Source of the DNA: Helichrysum umbraculigerum
Lineage: Eukaryota; Streptophyta; Magnoliopsida; Asterales; Asteraceae
Reading direction: 5' to 3'
DNA length: 64,000 bases
Assembly: GCA_949592205.1 (NCBI GenBank)
Contig: CATIUR010000001.1
Location: 2,432,001 to 2,496,000 of the forward strand
Of this stretch, positions 21,801 to 32,987 are shown one piece after another. Each line of letters starts with the position of its first letter. Position 1 is the stretch's first letter. The notes under the pieces are model-generated. The model was not told the origin of the DNA. It worked only from the letters and a program-made list of their open reading frames with translations, and did not search any database. A program made the translations under genes and the position numbers.

Positions 21801-23299
21801 GTTCGTTTTAACGTACGTGTGCTAGACTATATATAGATGAATGTTTTTGACCTCCACACCTCCATCTCGTAGGTCAGGTGAAGGTGTTTGTCGCTGTTTA
21901 TTTATGTGTGTTTTGATGGTGCAGCGTGTGAGCTGCATCTTTCTTTTGGATCCGCAATGAACAATTTGCTACTTTTCGTGGTGCTCATGATGTACCTTTG
22001 TTACGTAACGCTTTCACTTTTTCTCTCTTTTCATTATGTCATTTTGCTTGTTCCTTTGCATGCATGACTTACTTGTTTAGATATCTTGAATGTATATACA
22101 CGTATGTATAGAACGTATTCTTTTGAATGGCTGTTCAACCATTGATACTTAGGCTTATGCCATAGGTATATTATTGCACGAAGGAACTTTCGACTTCGCC
22201 AGCTTATTATCCCGTGATCAGCGAGATAAGTTTGAAAGATGTTAAAGTAATAACAACACCTAGCTTCTTGTGAAAATGTGTTCAGTAAATATTCATCAAC
22301 AAATATCAAACGACCCATCGTACCATATCGTATACAAGAAGAAGGTTTTATATTGTTTTACATGTAACACTTTCTGAGAATGGTGCCCTCCGCGTTAGAT
22401 GGACGCGGGTATATGTTTCGGTAAGCATCACTACCGAAGCTACGTTTTTTAGTAAAGTGACCCGAACCATGTGTTTACGAGAATATGTCGATCGTGTGCA
22501 TATAGTACGCTTGTGGTAATACGTCCGACCATCGGAGATCGTCCGTTGGTCTACGCTTGGTCTAATTAGGGCGATAAATGTAACCCGTGAGTGTCGAGGC
22601 CATTGCCTAAAACATGGAGCTAGTTAGAGCAGTTGCTCAATCCATAGAATATGTGTATGCCGTGGAACTGAGCTAATTCGAGGGGTTGCTCAACCAATGG
22701 AACCAAGCAGGATCATGTGTACATCGCGTGTACAGAGCTGCGTATAGAAGTTGCTCAACCACGATGTTTAATGGAGTAGTATTTGTATGCGTATGTCACA
22801 TTTATTTAACGCAAACAGTTTACTCATAAGCGGTATCATACCAGTGTTGTCCCCCAATCTAGCGTGATATGCATTCAATAAATATGATGCTAGATTATAT
22901 TACATAAGTGATTCCATAGTATCAGTCATGGGACGTGAGTTCGATCCTTTTGGATCATCGCCAAATGAAACATGGGTTTCATTCTTTGTTGTGTTGTTGG
23001 ATGAAACATAAGTTACATCATATTGCCAATCGATAGATGAAACATGAGTTCCATCCTTACTAGATGGAACATGAGTATAAGGAACATGTGATGTGATTTG
23101 AGTAGCACCGGAGGTCAGTATCCGGAGGTAAATGTCGGACGGAGGTCCCTTGATAGAAGTCCATAAAATATTAGCATCGGGAAAGTGAACCAGGAAGGTT
23201 CAAGACCGTAAGTCAGGAAAGAAAGTTGTAAACCGAAGGTTGTAATACAAGTAGGTTGATCTAGGAAGAGCACGACGTTCAGAGTTAGATCTGTTCAAC

Positions 23300-26200
23300 A
23301 CGAGCTGTGGACTAAGCCTCGAAAAGGATAAGCCCTAGTTAAGGTAAGCAAATTTCTAAAATACGAGCTTCAAATAACGTAACTCCCGATAAGGTGTAGC
23401 TCCTGTTAAGATGAAGCGTCATTTAAACTGCAGCTTATGTTAACGTGATTTGTTTAAGATGTGGCACCGTTTTAAATGTTGTTCCAGAGTAAGTTCATGG
23501 TAACATGGAGTTCAAAATAAGCTATAGGAAAGAAGCGTCTCCTATTGAAACGAGATATGATCGAGATGGAGCTCCGAGCTAAACGATAAGCTTCGAATGA
23601 GCTAAACTTTGAATCATACTCTCCGGAAGGTAGCTTTGGATAAGGTTGAAATTAGCTCTGATCATAGTGAGACAAGCTCCGATTGAATCAAATGTCGGAA
23701 TTGGTTCTTATAAGACGATATCCTACTAAGTTAGGATTGAATGTGAGGATTAAGATCCGGATAAAAACGTGATAAACTTTAAAATGAGCTCCAATTAAGA
23801 TGATCTTCGGATTGCAAGATCGAGGTGGGGAGCTTCATACTGTGTGTTCAGGATAGTAACTTCCATCTAATGGTTTATTACAGTTTTAGGCAATGAAAGT
23901 TTAACTTATGAACATTTGCAAGACCTTCTGCGGGGAGTGAGCTTCGGCGAGCAGGTTGCCTAAGCCTCAGCTCCAGAGGGATGAACTTCGGATGTAAAGG
24001 TGCGTCCAGCTTCAGACATTCGTGCAACTTCGGCAATTCGAAGTGAGTTCCGGTAAGGACGGTCTTTGTGATAGCTTCGGCCTCTGGCCAATACAAGCTT
24101 CAGAGTAAGCTTCGATTTTATATGAGCTTCTTATGCGTTAATCGTAACTTTAAGATACATCTGTCATTGTACGAGCTTCGGCTGGTTAAGATTCGGCTAC
24201 AGCTAAACGGTAGGCCAACCGAACTCGTTTATGAAAAAGAAAACGTTTGTGAAAGAGAAAACGATTTGAGTTATTGCGGTAACTAGTGACATGTGATTCT
24301 TTGAGACCCGAAGAAGTGAGGTTGAGCTTCTTTGCCGCAGGTGCGAGTGAAGCGTAAATGTATCTGGGCGGTATAACCACAGATGAGACTTTAGGATAGA
24401 TGCATCAGGGGAGTATAGTCAAAGGTGCGACGAAGGTGTAGATTTATTTGGACGGCATAGCCACATGTGTGACTTAAGGTGCGGCGTTAGGGTAGATGCA
24501 TCTGGGCGGTATAACCGTAGCTGCGACTGGAGTGTAGATTTATTTAGCCCATAAGTGTTCTTAGGTGGTTACTATTACTTTTCAAAATTTGGTAAGTGAA
24601 CATAGTTTTATTTGTGGTCCAAATACCGACTAACAGTTGGCCATGTATACAAAATATGGAGATATATGGTGGATCTAAGTTCACAAACACGTATACCTTG
24701 TTTATACCCAAGATTATGTTTTTAATGTGAGTAATAATTGACTAGCTTTTCATAAAAAACAATATGTAATCTTTCTTATGTAAGGAATCTTCCCAAAATT
24801 TTATAGTAAAGTCTTATACACTTCAGTGTGTTATCGGTTTTTGAGGAAAAACTGAGCTTTGACATGAGCGTGTAATTTTAAAGATGAAGGTATACACAAC
24901 TCTAAAGCTTTCAAAGATGAGATTGATTCAGAACCTGGTACTCGAACACTAGTTTCGGTTAGTATATAAGAGATAGGTTGTCAACGATGAGCTACTAATG
25001 GGTAAGACGAGCTCCGGCTTTGAAACCACTACTCAGATCAAACACAGCTCTGGTTAAAACACATTGTAGTTAAAACGCGACTCGGTTAAGATGCATCTCC
25101 GGAGGAGATGTGCTTCGGATAAACAAACTTATGTTAGACAATAAGCTTCGGTCGAACAAGCAACGCCGAGTCCTGACATGGTTTGGGATAGACTCCGGCT
25201 AAGGTGCTCAAGCCTTGAAAACATGGGCTTTGGAATAATTTAACTACTGATAAGTGTGAGTTTCAAAACTAACTGCTATCATAGAATAAGCTCCGACTAA
25301 GAATAAGCTCCGACCGCATAGGTAAGTTTCGACCCTGAAGGTCCGGAATGGACAAGTTGGTAAATAATTAATGGTCATACAAGCTTCAATTGGGATGAGC
25401 TCCAATGACAAGGAACTTCGGAATGTATGAGCTTCGACGATAACGAGCTTTGGAATCGATATACTTCGCGAATAACGAGGTCCGGATGAAGTAAGCTCCG
25501 GACACCGCGAGAGGATGTGAGCTCTGTTTAAGTGAAGCTTCATGTAAAGCGAGCTCAAATAAAGATGTAGCTCCGAAATGAGTTACGCAAGGAGGTTTCC
25601 ACAGATGATAGTGGGTATGAGTGTCGGAGATGTCTACTGGATATTTAGCTCGGTGTTTTAATCTCCGGATTGTTACCTTCGGCCGGAAGTGATCTTCCGA
25701 AGGTTATGGATCGGAGTTGGTGAGCCAAGGATGGCTAGTCGAGTATGGCTATCCGGAAGTGATGCTTACGTGTGGTTCCGGAGGATGAAGTTTCGGATAG
25801 TCATCAGCTTCGGCTGAGGTTAGTTCCGGTGGCGTTGGCTGGGTGTTATGCTCCGGTTATGGATAAGCTTTGGAAATATGAACCTTGGAATACACTGCTA
25901 CCAAGAAAAGCTTCGGAGTAAGCTCCGGCGAAGTCAAGCTTCGGCCAGCATGTAGCTTCGGTTTGGGTAAGCTCCGATCATGGCGAGAAGAAATCGTAAC
26001 TTCGGAGTAAGTTCCGACTGGGATGATCTTCGGAGTGCATACTTGGAACAGAAAGTGCATACCATGAAGATCCAAAGGTGAGGTTGAAAAAAGTTGACCA
26101 GACTCTTAAACAGATGATGGTAACTAGTATGGAATATGTGAGTTATCCGTAAAGATTGAGCTCCGGCTAGACGAGACTCAGCTCCGGCTAAACGATAAGC

Positions 26201-27060
26201 TTCGGAATGAACACGTCTCAGTAACAACGAGCTTCGGATGAGGTAAGCTCCGGATATGGTGAGTTCCGGCTAAAACTGGCTCCGGTCAAAATGTTGCTCT
26301 TGGGTGGTAAAGATATATGTATCTGTACCTCATACATTGTAAAGTGTGTGCTAGCAATTAACTCTTATCAAAAATTGACTATTCGAGTGAAAACTGAAAA
26401 TGGGATTAACTTTATTCGATAAAATCATGCTTATTTGCACTTTTCCGATTAAAAATAATGAAGCAAAGTAAAAGACTCCTTTTACAACATTACACGTTTA
26501 CGCTAGTTCAGCATTTACTGAATTAGTCGCGTGCGTTCTTCAGTTAACTATTCTTTTTTATTCTTTCATGCAAGATAGGCACACTATTATATGTAAGAAA
26601 AAGATTATATCCCATAGACGGAGGTGAGTACAAATGTTATCCATTTCTCAAAAGTGGGTTAAATTTGCTCCGTTTTTCATAAAATACGATTTTAAATCTT
26701 TTCCTTGTAAGGAATCTTCTAAAAAACGGTTATGAAGTATTAGACTTGGGTGTGTTTATTCGGTTTTTGAAGAAAACAAACCGAAACTGAGCTTTAACAC
26801 TAGTGTGTACGTTCTTGATAATTTGTTAAAAGTAAACACAATAATAACGCTTATAAAGATGAGATCGATCCAGAACCTCTTATTCGAAAACCACCATCGG
26901 TTACGGTCGGGTCTGATGGAGGTGAAGATCCGAAGGTGGAGTTCAGCTCCGGCTGAATATATGAGTTAACTATAAGGAGCTCCGGCTAGACGAGACTTAG
27001 CTCCGGAAGTTAAGCTTCGGATGTGAGATGTTGAGCTCCACAATATGACCGTTATATGAG
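23300..27060. repeat. Degenerate GAGCTTCGG / AAGCTCCGG repeat field
   Basis: Words of the form RAGCTYCGG recur every 20-30 bp, densest at 25260-26290 and 26930-27070, with related GAGCTTTGG, AACTTCGG and GTTCCGG variants. The LTR itself has AGCTTCGGGAGCTTC. The field is not coding in any frame and is not a regular satellite; it looks like an expanded, diverged internal repeat of the element. Confidence 0.65.
24355..24550. repeat. Tandem repeat, units about 42-54 bp, four and a half copies
   Basis: Each unit starts TAGATGCATC or TAGATTTATTT, continues with TGGGCGGTATAACC-type sequence and ends with TGCGACT(TA)AGG. Spacing alternates between about 42 and 54 bp. It lies inside the LARD-like element. 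Confidence 0.6.
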
Positions 27061-27186
27061 CTTCGTCAGTAACCACCTCCGGTTGTCTTCTTATTCCGGC
27101 ATATAGCGCCCCTGTTATTCGAACAACACTTTCGATTTCGACCGGATCCGAAAGAAAAATGGGTGAGACGGGCTTGTTTACGCCGG

Positions 27187-27203
27187 TCCCACGGATGGCG
27201 CCA
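27187..27203 (-). other. Primer-binding site
   Basis: TGGCGCCATCCGTGGGA on the minus strand begins 2 bp inside the right LTR boundary. TGGCGCC-type sites are typical of Ty3-group (Tat/Athila-related) plant elements. The tRNA species is not assigned. Confidence 0.75.
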
Positions 27204-27205
27204 AA

Positions 27206-27870
27206 TGTTGATACAAAAACCAGCAGCCCCAGGACGAAGCTTAAGAACCTTCTTCTGGACGATACTCAAGAGCTGCGTCTCGTCCACCCGTGCTTGGTCT
27301 TTGCTGCAAACATCAGATATAGGTTAGGACGAAGGTGCTCGGGCCGAAGCTTAAGAGCTTATCGGCTGGCGATTCCCAATTGGTACCCGTATCTACGTTG
27401 TAGGTAGATACGGTTTGTACGCCACGAGGCCGAGAACCTCCGACAAGAGGTGATGGTAAGAGAATAAGCTACGTACTAGTGAGAGCAAATATTCTAGAGA
27501 GAGAGAGTATATCCGATCCGGTCCTTAGGAGTGAGGAGGTGAGTCCCTTATATAGGGCTCACTTTGGGTAATAAGGTGCATCCCTACAGGTGTACCTGGA
27601 GTTCCGTTGGACAATAGGGTGCGTTCCTTTACAGGACTGACTTTGGATAATAAGGTGCGTCCCTGCAGGTGTACCTGGAGTTCCGTTGGACAATAGGGTG
27701 CGTCCCTGTCTTCTCGATATTCCGCACCCGACACGGATTGGATTGTTAACTGTTCATTATTGGGAATGCCTATGGTCAAAGATTCTCTCGGACGTAGCTA
27801 CTAATATTAGACGGAGCTTCGGGAGCTTCAACAGGACCGAAGCTGCGGCATATTGGTATATACCCAATCA
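27206..27870 (-). repeat. 5' LTR (right copy)
   Basis: Same length as the left copy with four substitutions. It carries the promoter of the element and ends directly at the AACAC target duplication. Confidence 0.95.
27546..27555 (-). promoter_or_regulatory. LTR TATA box
   Basis: CTATATAAGG on the minus strand, within the 5' LTR, is followed by a short leader rich in CTCTC. The identical word lies in the left LTR at 21328-21337. It supports the minus orientation. Confidence 0.6.
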
Positions 27871-27875
27871 AACAC

Positions 27876-28403
27876 GATACGGAGAGAGTAATGTACTAAT
27901 GTTTAATTAAAAGGTAGGCAAACGAGACATGAAAACGAAATTAATTACAAATGCTTATGTTTTTGTCACACAATAAATTTGATAATGGCACAATAATATG
28001 TTTCATGTCTAAGTAACACAAACACATGCAACCACCCTATCATAATCAATAATTTCTAGTCTTAAAAGCAAAAATAGCAAGTAAATCTCGAGGATCAAGC
28101 ATGGCAGGGTAAGAAACTACATAAAACAAATACATTATTTCCTTTAGTAAATGTCGTGGACCACTTTACTGGCGAATAACATTATAATTATGGTATCAAA
28201 CTACCAATACAGATTAATATTTATTTTTACTTTGAATCCACTTTTTTCTTTATTGTGACATGGACACTAATGTCGAGGTATCAAAATAAATATTGAGTGG
28301 GTCAACCATCTTTGGTGTCATAGGAAAGTAAAGGGGTTTGTTTTTAGTGTTTGAGAATGTTTTGGTTTAAGATGTTGGTTTCAAGAGTGGGATTTATAAT
28401 CTT
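27876..28403. other. AT-rich intergenic sequence
   Basis: Continuation of the DNA found left of 20983. No gene or boundary recognised. Confidence 0.5.
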
Positions 28404-28606
28404 ATACTCTCTCCGTCCCATCCTTTAGCGTCCACCTTACAATTTTGAATTATTCTAGATAAGTGTCCACTTCCATGTTACAACTAATCGAAAAAGACTT
28501 TAATAGGTAGATATGTAATTTGATTGGTGAAAAATATAGTTAGTGGAGAATCCTAAAACTATGTGCAAAGTTAAAATGAACACTTTGACTGAGACGGATG
28601 GATTGA
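28404..28606. mobile_element. Stowaway-type MITE, right end degenerate
   Basis: Left end TACTCTCTCCGTCCCATCC; right end GACTGAGACGGATGG. The internal segment GATAAGTGTCCACTT...ATCGAAAAAGACTTT...GTTAGTGGAGAAT is shared with both halves of the composite element at 45179-45537. Confidence 0.75.
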
Positions 28607-29005
28607 TTTATAAGTGGGTTTTCTACATACCCTTCTAAATCGGTGGGTTTCATATATCACTTCTTGATTTTCTTCATAATTGACATTATTTTCAGTTAAT
28701 AGGTTTTTTATAATTTTTTTACTCATGCATCTCTATATCAGATTGTATCTCCTTTTATTCACCATCTTTTATACATGTTAATTTTATCTTTTAATATATA
28801 TAAAAAAATACAATAACAATAGTCTTAAACAATAATATATACATATATATAAATATATATATATATATTGCAAAATAGTGACTCTTACGAGTCAAATCAC
28901 GAATTAAACATTTAGATTCATGTCACGAGTTAACAGTTATGGTTCTATGTCATTTTTTAAAGATCTCTTATTTTATTCACTTTCTTTTATACAAGTTATT
29001 ATATC

Positions 29006-29007
<2 letters not shown>

Positions 29008-29059
<52 letters not shown>

Positions 29060-29060
29060 G
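29008..29060. repeat. (AAT)n microsatellite
   Basis: About 17 uninterrupted AAT/TAA units. Confidence 0.95.
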
Positions 29061-29189
29061 TTTGGATATTATTTTAAAAAGGAGAACTAACAAATGACTA
29101 TTTTACCCTTGTAGTTTTTAATTCAACTATAATACTTTTTTATTGCAATTAATAATATAAGGTAACATACCATAATCAATTTCGGTTAC

Positions 29190-30818
29190 ACCAACACCAA
29201 TGCCAACACCACCTCCGCCAACCAACAACGTTGTTTCTCAACACCCATGGTCACACATTCTAAGGTTGTTACCGTCAAACCCATTGAAAGACTTAATCTT
29301 CATATCACAACTCTCTCCTATCCTTTGGTCTCGACTCCATGCTTTATAAGATCTTAATTAAAAACATGCTATATGTGATGAATATAATGCTCATATTAAG
29401 AATAATAATTGGGTTCTTGTTCCCCGTCCTCCGTACCTCAACATTATGTGCTACATGTGGAAGTATTAATTTTTTTTCATGCTAATGGTTCATTAAGTCA
29501 CTACAAAGCGCGTCTTATTGCTATTGGTTGAACTTAACATCAGGGTATTGTATGCGATGAGACTTTTAGTCAAGTTGTTGAACTACCCACTATTCATAAG
29601 GTTCTCAGTCTTGCCCGTATCTCGACAGTGGCCTATTTAGCAGCTGCATGTGAAGAACGCGTTTCTTAATTTTTCAGAAACAATGTATATGCACCAACCG
29701 CCTGGCTTCTTAGATCCTTAACACCCAAATCATGTTTGCCTTCTAAAGAATTCCTTATATGGTCTCAAACGGTCCTCTCGTGAATGGTTTTAGAGTTTTG
29801 CAGGTTATGCCACTCGCATTGGTGTTCAGCAGAGCATATGTGATTCATCTTTATTTATATTCAGACATTTGTTAGAGATTGTTTATCTATTTCTTTATGT
29901 GGACGATATTGTTCTTACAGCTTCATCTACGGCTCTTCTACAACAGGTTATATCATCTCTTCATTGGGAGTTTGCCATGTCGACCTAGGTTCTCTTAGTT
30001 ATTTTCTAGGGATTTCGTTTCTACGAAATAAAACAGGGATGTTTCTCTCTCAGAAAAAATATGCAACCGAAAATCTTGAGCGAGCTCATATGCTCAAACG
30101 TAACCCATGAAAACTCTAGTAGATATTGTGACCATGCTTGGCCCAAATGGGCTCCCTGTTTCTGACCCCACTTAAGACCGTAGTCTTGCAGGGGCTATAT
30201 AGTACCTTACATTTACGAGACCAGACTTGACATACACAGTTCAGCAACTATGTCTATTCATGCATGATCCGCGTGAACTTCATTTTACCGCTTTAAAGCA
30301 TGTCCTTCAGTATGTTCGTAAGACAACTGATCATGGCCTATAGTTGTACTTGTCACACACTGCCGGGCTTACTCTGATGTTCCACTACTCGCAGGTCGAC
30401 CTCCAGTTATTGTGTGGTTCTTAGTGACAATCTACTCTTTTGGTCCTCCAAAAGGCAGCACACCGTTTCTCGTTCTAGTGATGAAACTGAGTATCGTGGA
30501 GTCGCTAATGCTGTTGCTGAAACTGCTTGTATACGAAATCTTCTTTGAGGGCTTCATGCACAGCTTTTAGTCTAATGTGACAATTGTAGTGCTGTATAAA
30601 TGTCATGTAATCCGGTTCAACATCAACGCACGAAACACATTGAGATTTACATTCACTTCGTTCGTAACAAAGTAGCTACGGGACAAGTTCGCGTTCTTCA
30701 TGTCCCCTATCGTAATCCGTATGCGGATATCTTTCCCAAAGGGCTTCCTTTATCATTGTTCGTCGAGTTCCGATCTAGTTTGAGCGTTCGAAGACCTCCC
30801 GCTCCAACTACAGGGGAG
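29190..30818 (+). pseudogene. Ty1/copia reverse transcriptase-RNase H remnant
   Basis: Frames shift repeatedly, but conserved pol landmarks follow in order: an Ala/Thr/Pro-rich linker near 29200, VKNAFL near 29650, NSLYGLK near 29750, ATRIG near 29810, the catalytic YVDDI at 29896-29910 followed by VLTAS, YFLGIS near 30000, YVRKTTDHG near 30315, and at the end QHQRTKHIEI...ADIFPKGLP...FRSSLSV (30620-30790), the usual C-terminus of copia RNase H proteins. Many frameshifts and stops make it inactive. Gag, protease and most of integrase are missing, so only the 3' half of an element is left. Frame word choice recalls the Ivana/Oryco group; low certainty. Confidence 0.9.
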
Positions 30819-30955
30819 TGTTAACAGATATTCTATCCCGTTTGGTGCGTTAGATAAGGTCTAACCCATTATAGATTAGGGTTTCGTATTATATCTTTAT
30901 ATACTTGTAATATGTTTCGAACTAAAGCAAGCACAAATAATGTCGTTCTTTACCC
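30819..30955 (+). mobile_element. 3' LTR remnant of the copia element
   Basis: The tract AGGGGAG (30812-30818) is followed by TGTTAACAGATATTC, a standard copia 3' LTR start. A TATATACTTG word lies near 30897. The right border is approximate; no upstream LTR is present. Confidence 0.6.
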
Positions 30956-31137
30956 ATTTTGACAAGTCTAACGATGTTTTTAGTTTTTTTATTTATTTAT
31001 TGGGGGACATATTCATATAAGGCTTTGCAAAGCACAAATATGTGTCGGTAGATTTCAATATTGTGAAAATAGCTGATCAAATGGGTCGGAAAGATGGTTA
31101 TGCAAAAACAAAGTTGTGAACTATTTTACTTAAACAA

Positions 31138-31300
31138 AGTTTTATCATAACATTCCTCGAATTTGAAACCAGTATGGAATTGATTCAATTATGGAATCAC
31201 TTTTCAACTCTAATAAATGAAGTTTTACCATAACATTCCTCGAATTTGAAACCAGTATGGAATTGATTCAATTATGGAATCACTTTTCAACTCTAACTCT
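31138..31300. repeat. Tandem duplication, period 83 bp
   Basis: The unit beginning AGTTTTATCATAACATTCC and containing CCAGTATGGAATTGATTC is present twice (31138 and 31221), almost identical, the second copy losing its last bases. It is a recent local duplication. Confidence 0.9.
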
Positions 31301-31419
31301 CCAACTCCAGTTGTTGCTTTTCTTTCTATTACTTCAAAAGTAACTGCTTCACCTTCATCCACTCGATTTTTTGATATTCCTTTTTATTTCTCATCACACA
31401 AATGACATCTCTCTCCCAA

Positions 31420-31662
31420 AAAGAATAGTCCCTCAACATTTTTTGTTTGATTTTGAAAAAATTGGGTAAGTATCAATTTTGCTCATGGATTCAAGACAAG
31501 TTTGATTGAATTTATTTAAGATATAAATGATTGAGAGTAATAAATGAAGTTAAATTGGAAAGTTTAATGATTTCTTATAGTTATTTTTTTTGTAAATGAA
31601 CAATTATTTTGAGACCAATCTGAATAGTAATGTGGACATTTATATTGAGACGGAGATGGTAT
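31420..31662. mobile_element. Stowaway-family MITE copy without nested insertion
   Basis: Internal words TTGGGTAAGTATCAATTTTGC and AATGATTGAGAGTAATAAAT match the outer element at 36524-37067, and the right end TTGAGACGGAGATGGTA is a degenerate Stowaway terminus. The left end is eroded. At the place where the relative holds its MULE-type insert, this copy reads straight through. Confidence 0.55.
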
Positions 31663-31700
31663 CTTTCTTTTATATAATCAAAGCAAAATACCATGGAGGA

Positions 31701-31980
31701 ATATTAGCCATTGATTGGATTTCCTCCTTAACGATCCAACGATCTAGATTAGTTTGCGATAATTACATTTTAGACCCCTTCATTATTTAATAATTTTTAA
31801 ATATAAATGCTTAACTAATATATTAAACTAAATTAAAAAAATATTAGTCATTGATTGGATTTCCTCCTTAACGATCCATCTAGATTGTTTTCGATAATTA
31901 CATTTTATACCCCCAAATTATTTTATAGTTTTTAGTTATAAATGTTTAACTAATATAGTAAGTTAAATTAAAGAAATCAA
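31701..31980. repeat. Tandem duplication, period 140 bp
   Basis: ATATTAGCCATTGATTGGAT at 31701 recurs as ATATTAGTCATTGATTGGAT at 31841; the following 120 bp match with small indels. AT-rich, non-coding. Confidence 0.9.
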
Positions 31981-32987
31981 ATCCAATTCCAATCTTTGTC
32001 ACAAATTGTTATTTATATTATTTAATTTTGAAAAATATATCATTCAAATAATTTCATAATATAATAATAAATAAATAACTTATTCTAAAACAAAACACAG
32101 TTCTCATAGTAAATATTTACTTTTAATATAATGTTTCACAACTCTAGCCCATATATTTAACTCCAATCAATTTTTATAATAATATTTGAAATTTTGAACG
32201 TTAAACTACAATTAATATATGTTATGATACAATTTACAACTTAAAAAAATGTATATATACAAAATTAAATATTAAAGCCCGTATTTTCGTGAGTCATTAC
32301 CTACTTATTATACATATTAGTATACAATTTGACATAATAGTGCACACCAACCCATGAGATGATTTTCTATTTTAGTGGAGTACAAAATAAAAATATAAAG
32401 GTAGGGGTAGACTTATGTATGCGCATTCAACTTTATTGCTCTCAATTTGTATTGTGTGTACTCAACTAACGGGTTGTATTTTTAATGCATATAATTTTCA
32501 AAAGATATGTTTTAATGTATTTTGTATTATTTTTGATGATGTGTTAACTATAGACGCCACATAACACTTTAAACAAATGATACATTCAAAATATATTAAA
32601 ACACATTTAAAAAAAAAAAAAAAACTGTATACAATAAAAATACCACATGTTAGTTGGATAAAAACAATATACATTGAGTGCAATGTGATACATTAATAGA
32701 TACTTATCTCAAAGGTATACGATTTTTTGTAGCTATCTAATGATATATCGACAGAATAATTCTCTTGTATATATTAAAAAATACTAATTATTTCAATGAA
32801 TTATAGGGTCCGTATAATAAATTGAACATGAATTAATGAATCTAGCACTTATTTTATTAATTTTAAATCTTTATTACTTACTAAATTCGGTTACAACTTA
32901 TCATGACACATTAAAGGATGAGATATCCACCAAATTCATAGCATTTTTGTTCTAAGCTAGCCTAATCGTCTTGATGGATATTGTATC
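31981..32987. other. AT-rich 3' flank of the MYB gene
   Basis: No ORF, with A-runs such as the one at 32609. AATAAA-like words read on the minus strand are possible polyadenylation signals, but none stands out. Confidence 0.5.

Larger units (their letters stand above)
20988..27870 (-). mobile_element. Complete young LTR retrotransposon without coding capacity (LARD-like)
   Basis: Two 665-bp LTRs (20988-21652 and 27206-27870) start TGTTGATAC and end CCCAATCA; the element is flanked by AACAC at 20983-20987 and 27871-27875. I count four substitutions between the LTRs (0.6 percent). Minus orientation follows from the PBS next to the right LTR (TGGCGCCATCCGTGGGA on the minus strand, a Ty3-type site), the minus-strand TATA box in the LTR and a G-rich tract next to the left LTR. 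The 5.5-kb interior has no gag or pol ORF; the longest frames are below 105 codons. It is filled with degenerate GAGCTTCGG/AAGCTCCGG words. It must be mobilised by proteins of another element. Confidence 0.9.

Noticed and set aside
30600..30824. 74-codon ORF as a separate gene
   Set aside because: It is the surviving C-terminal piece of the copia RNase H region and belongs to the pseudogene at 29190-30818.
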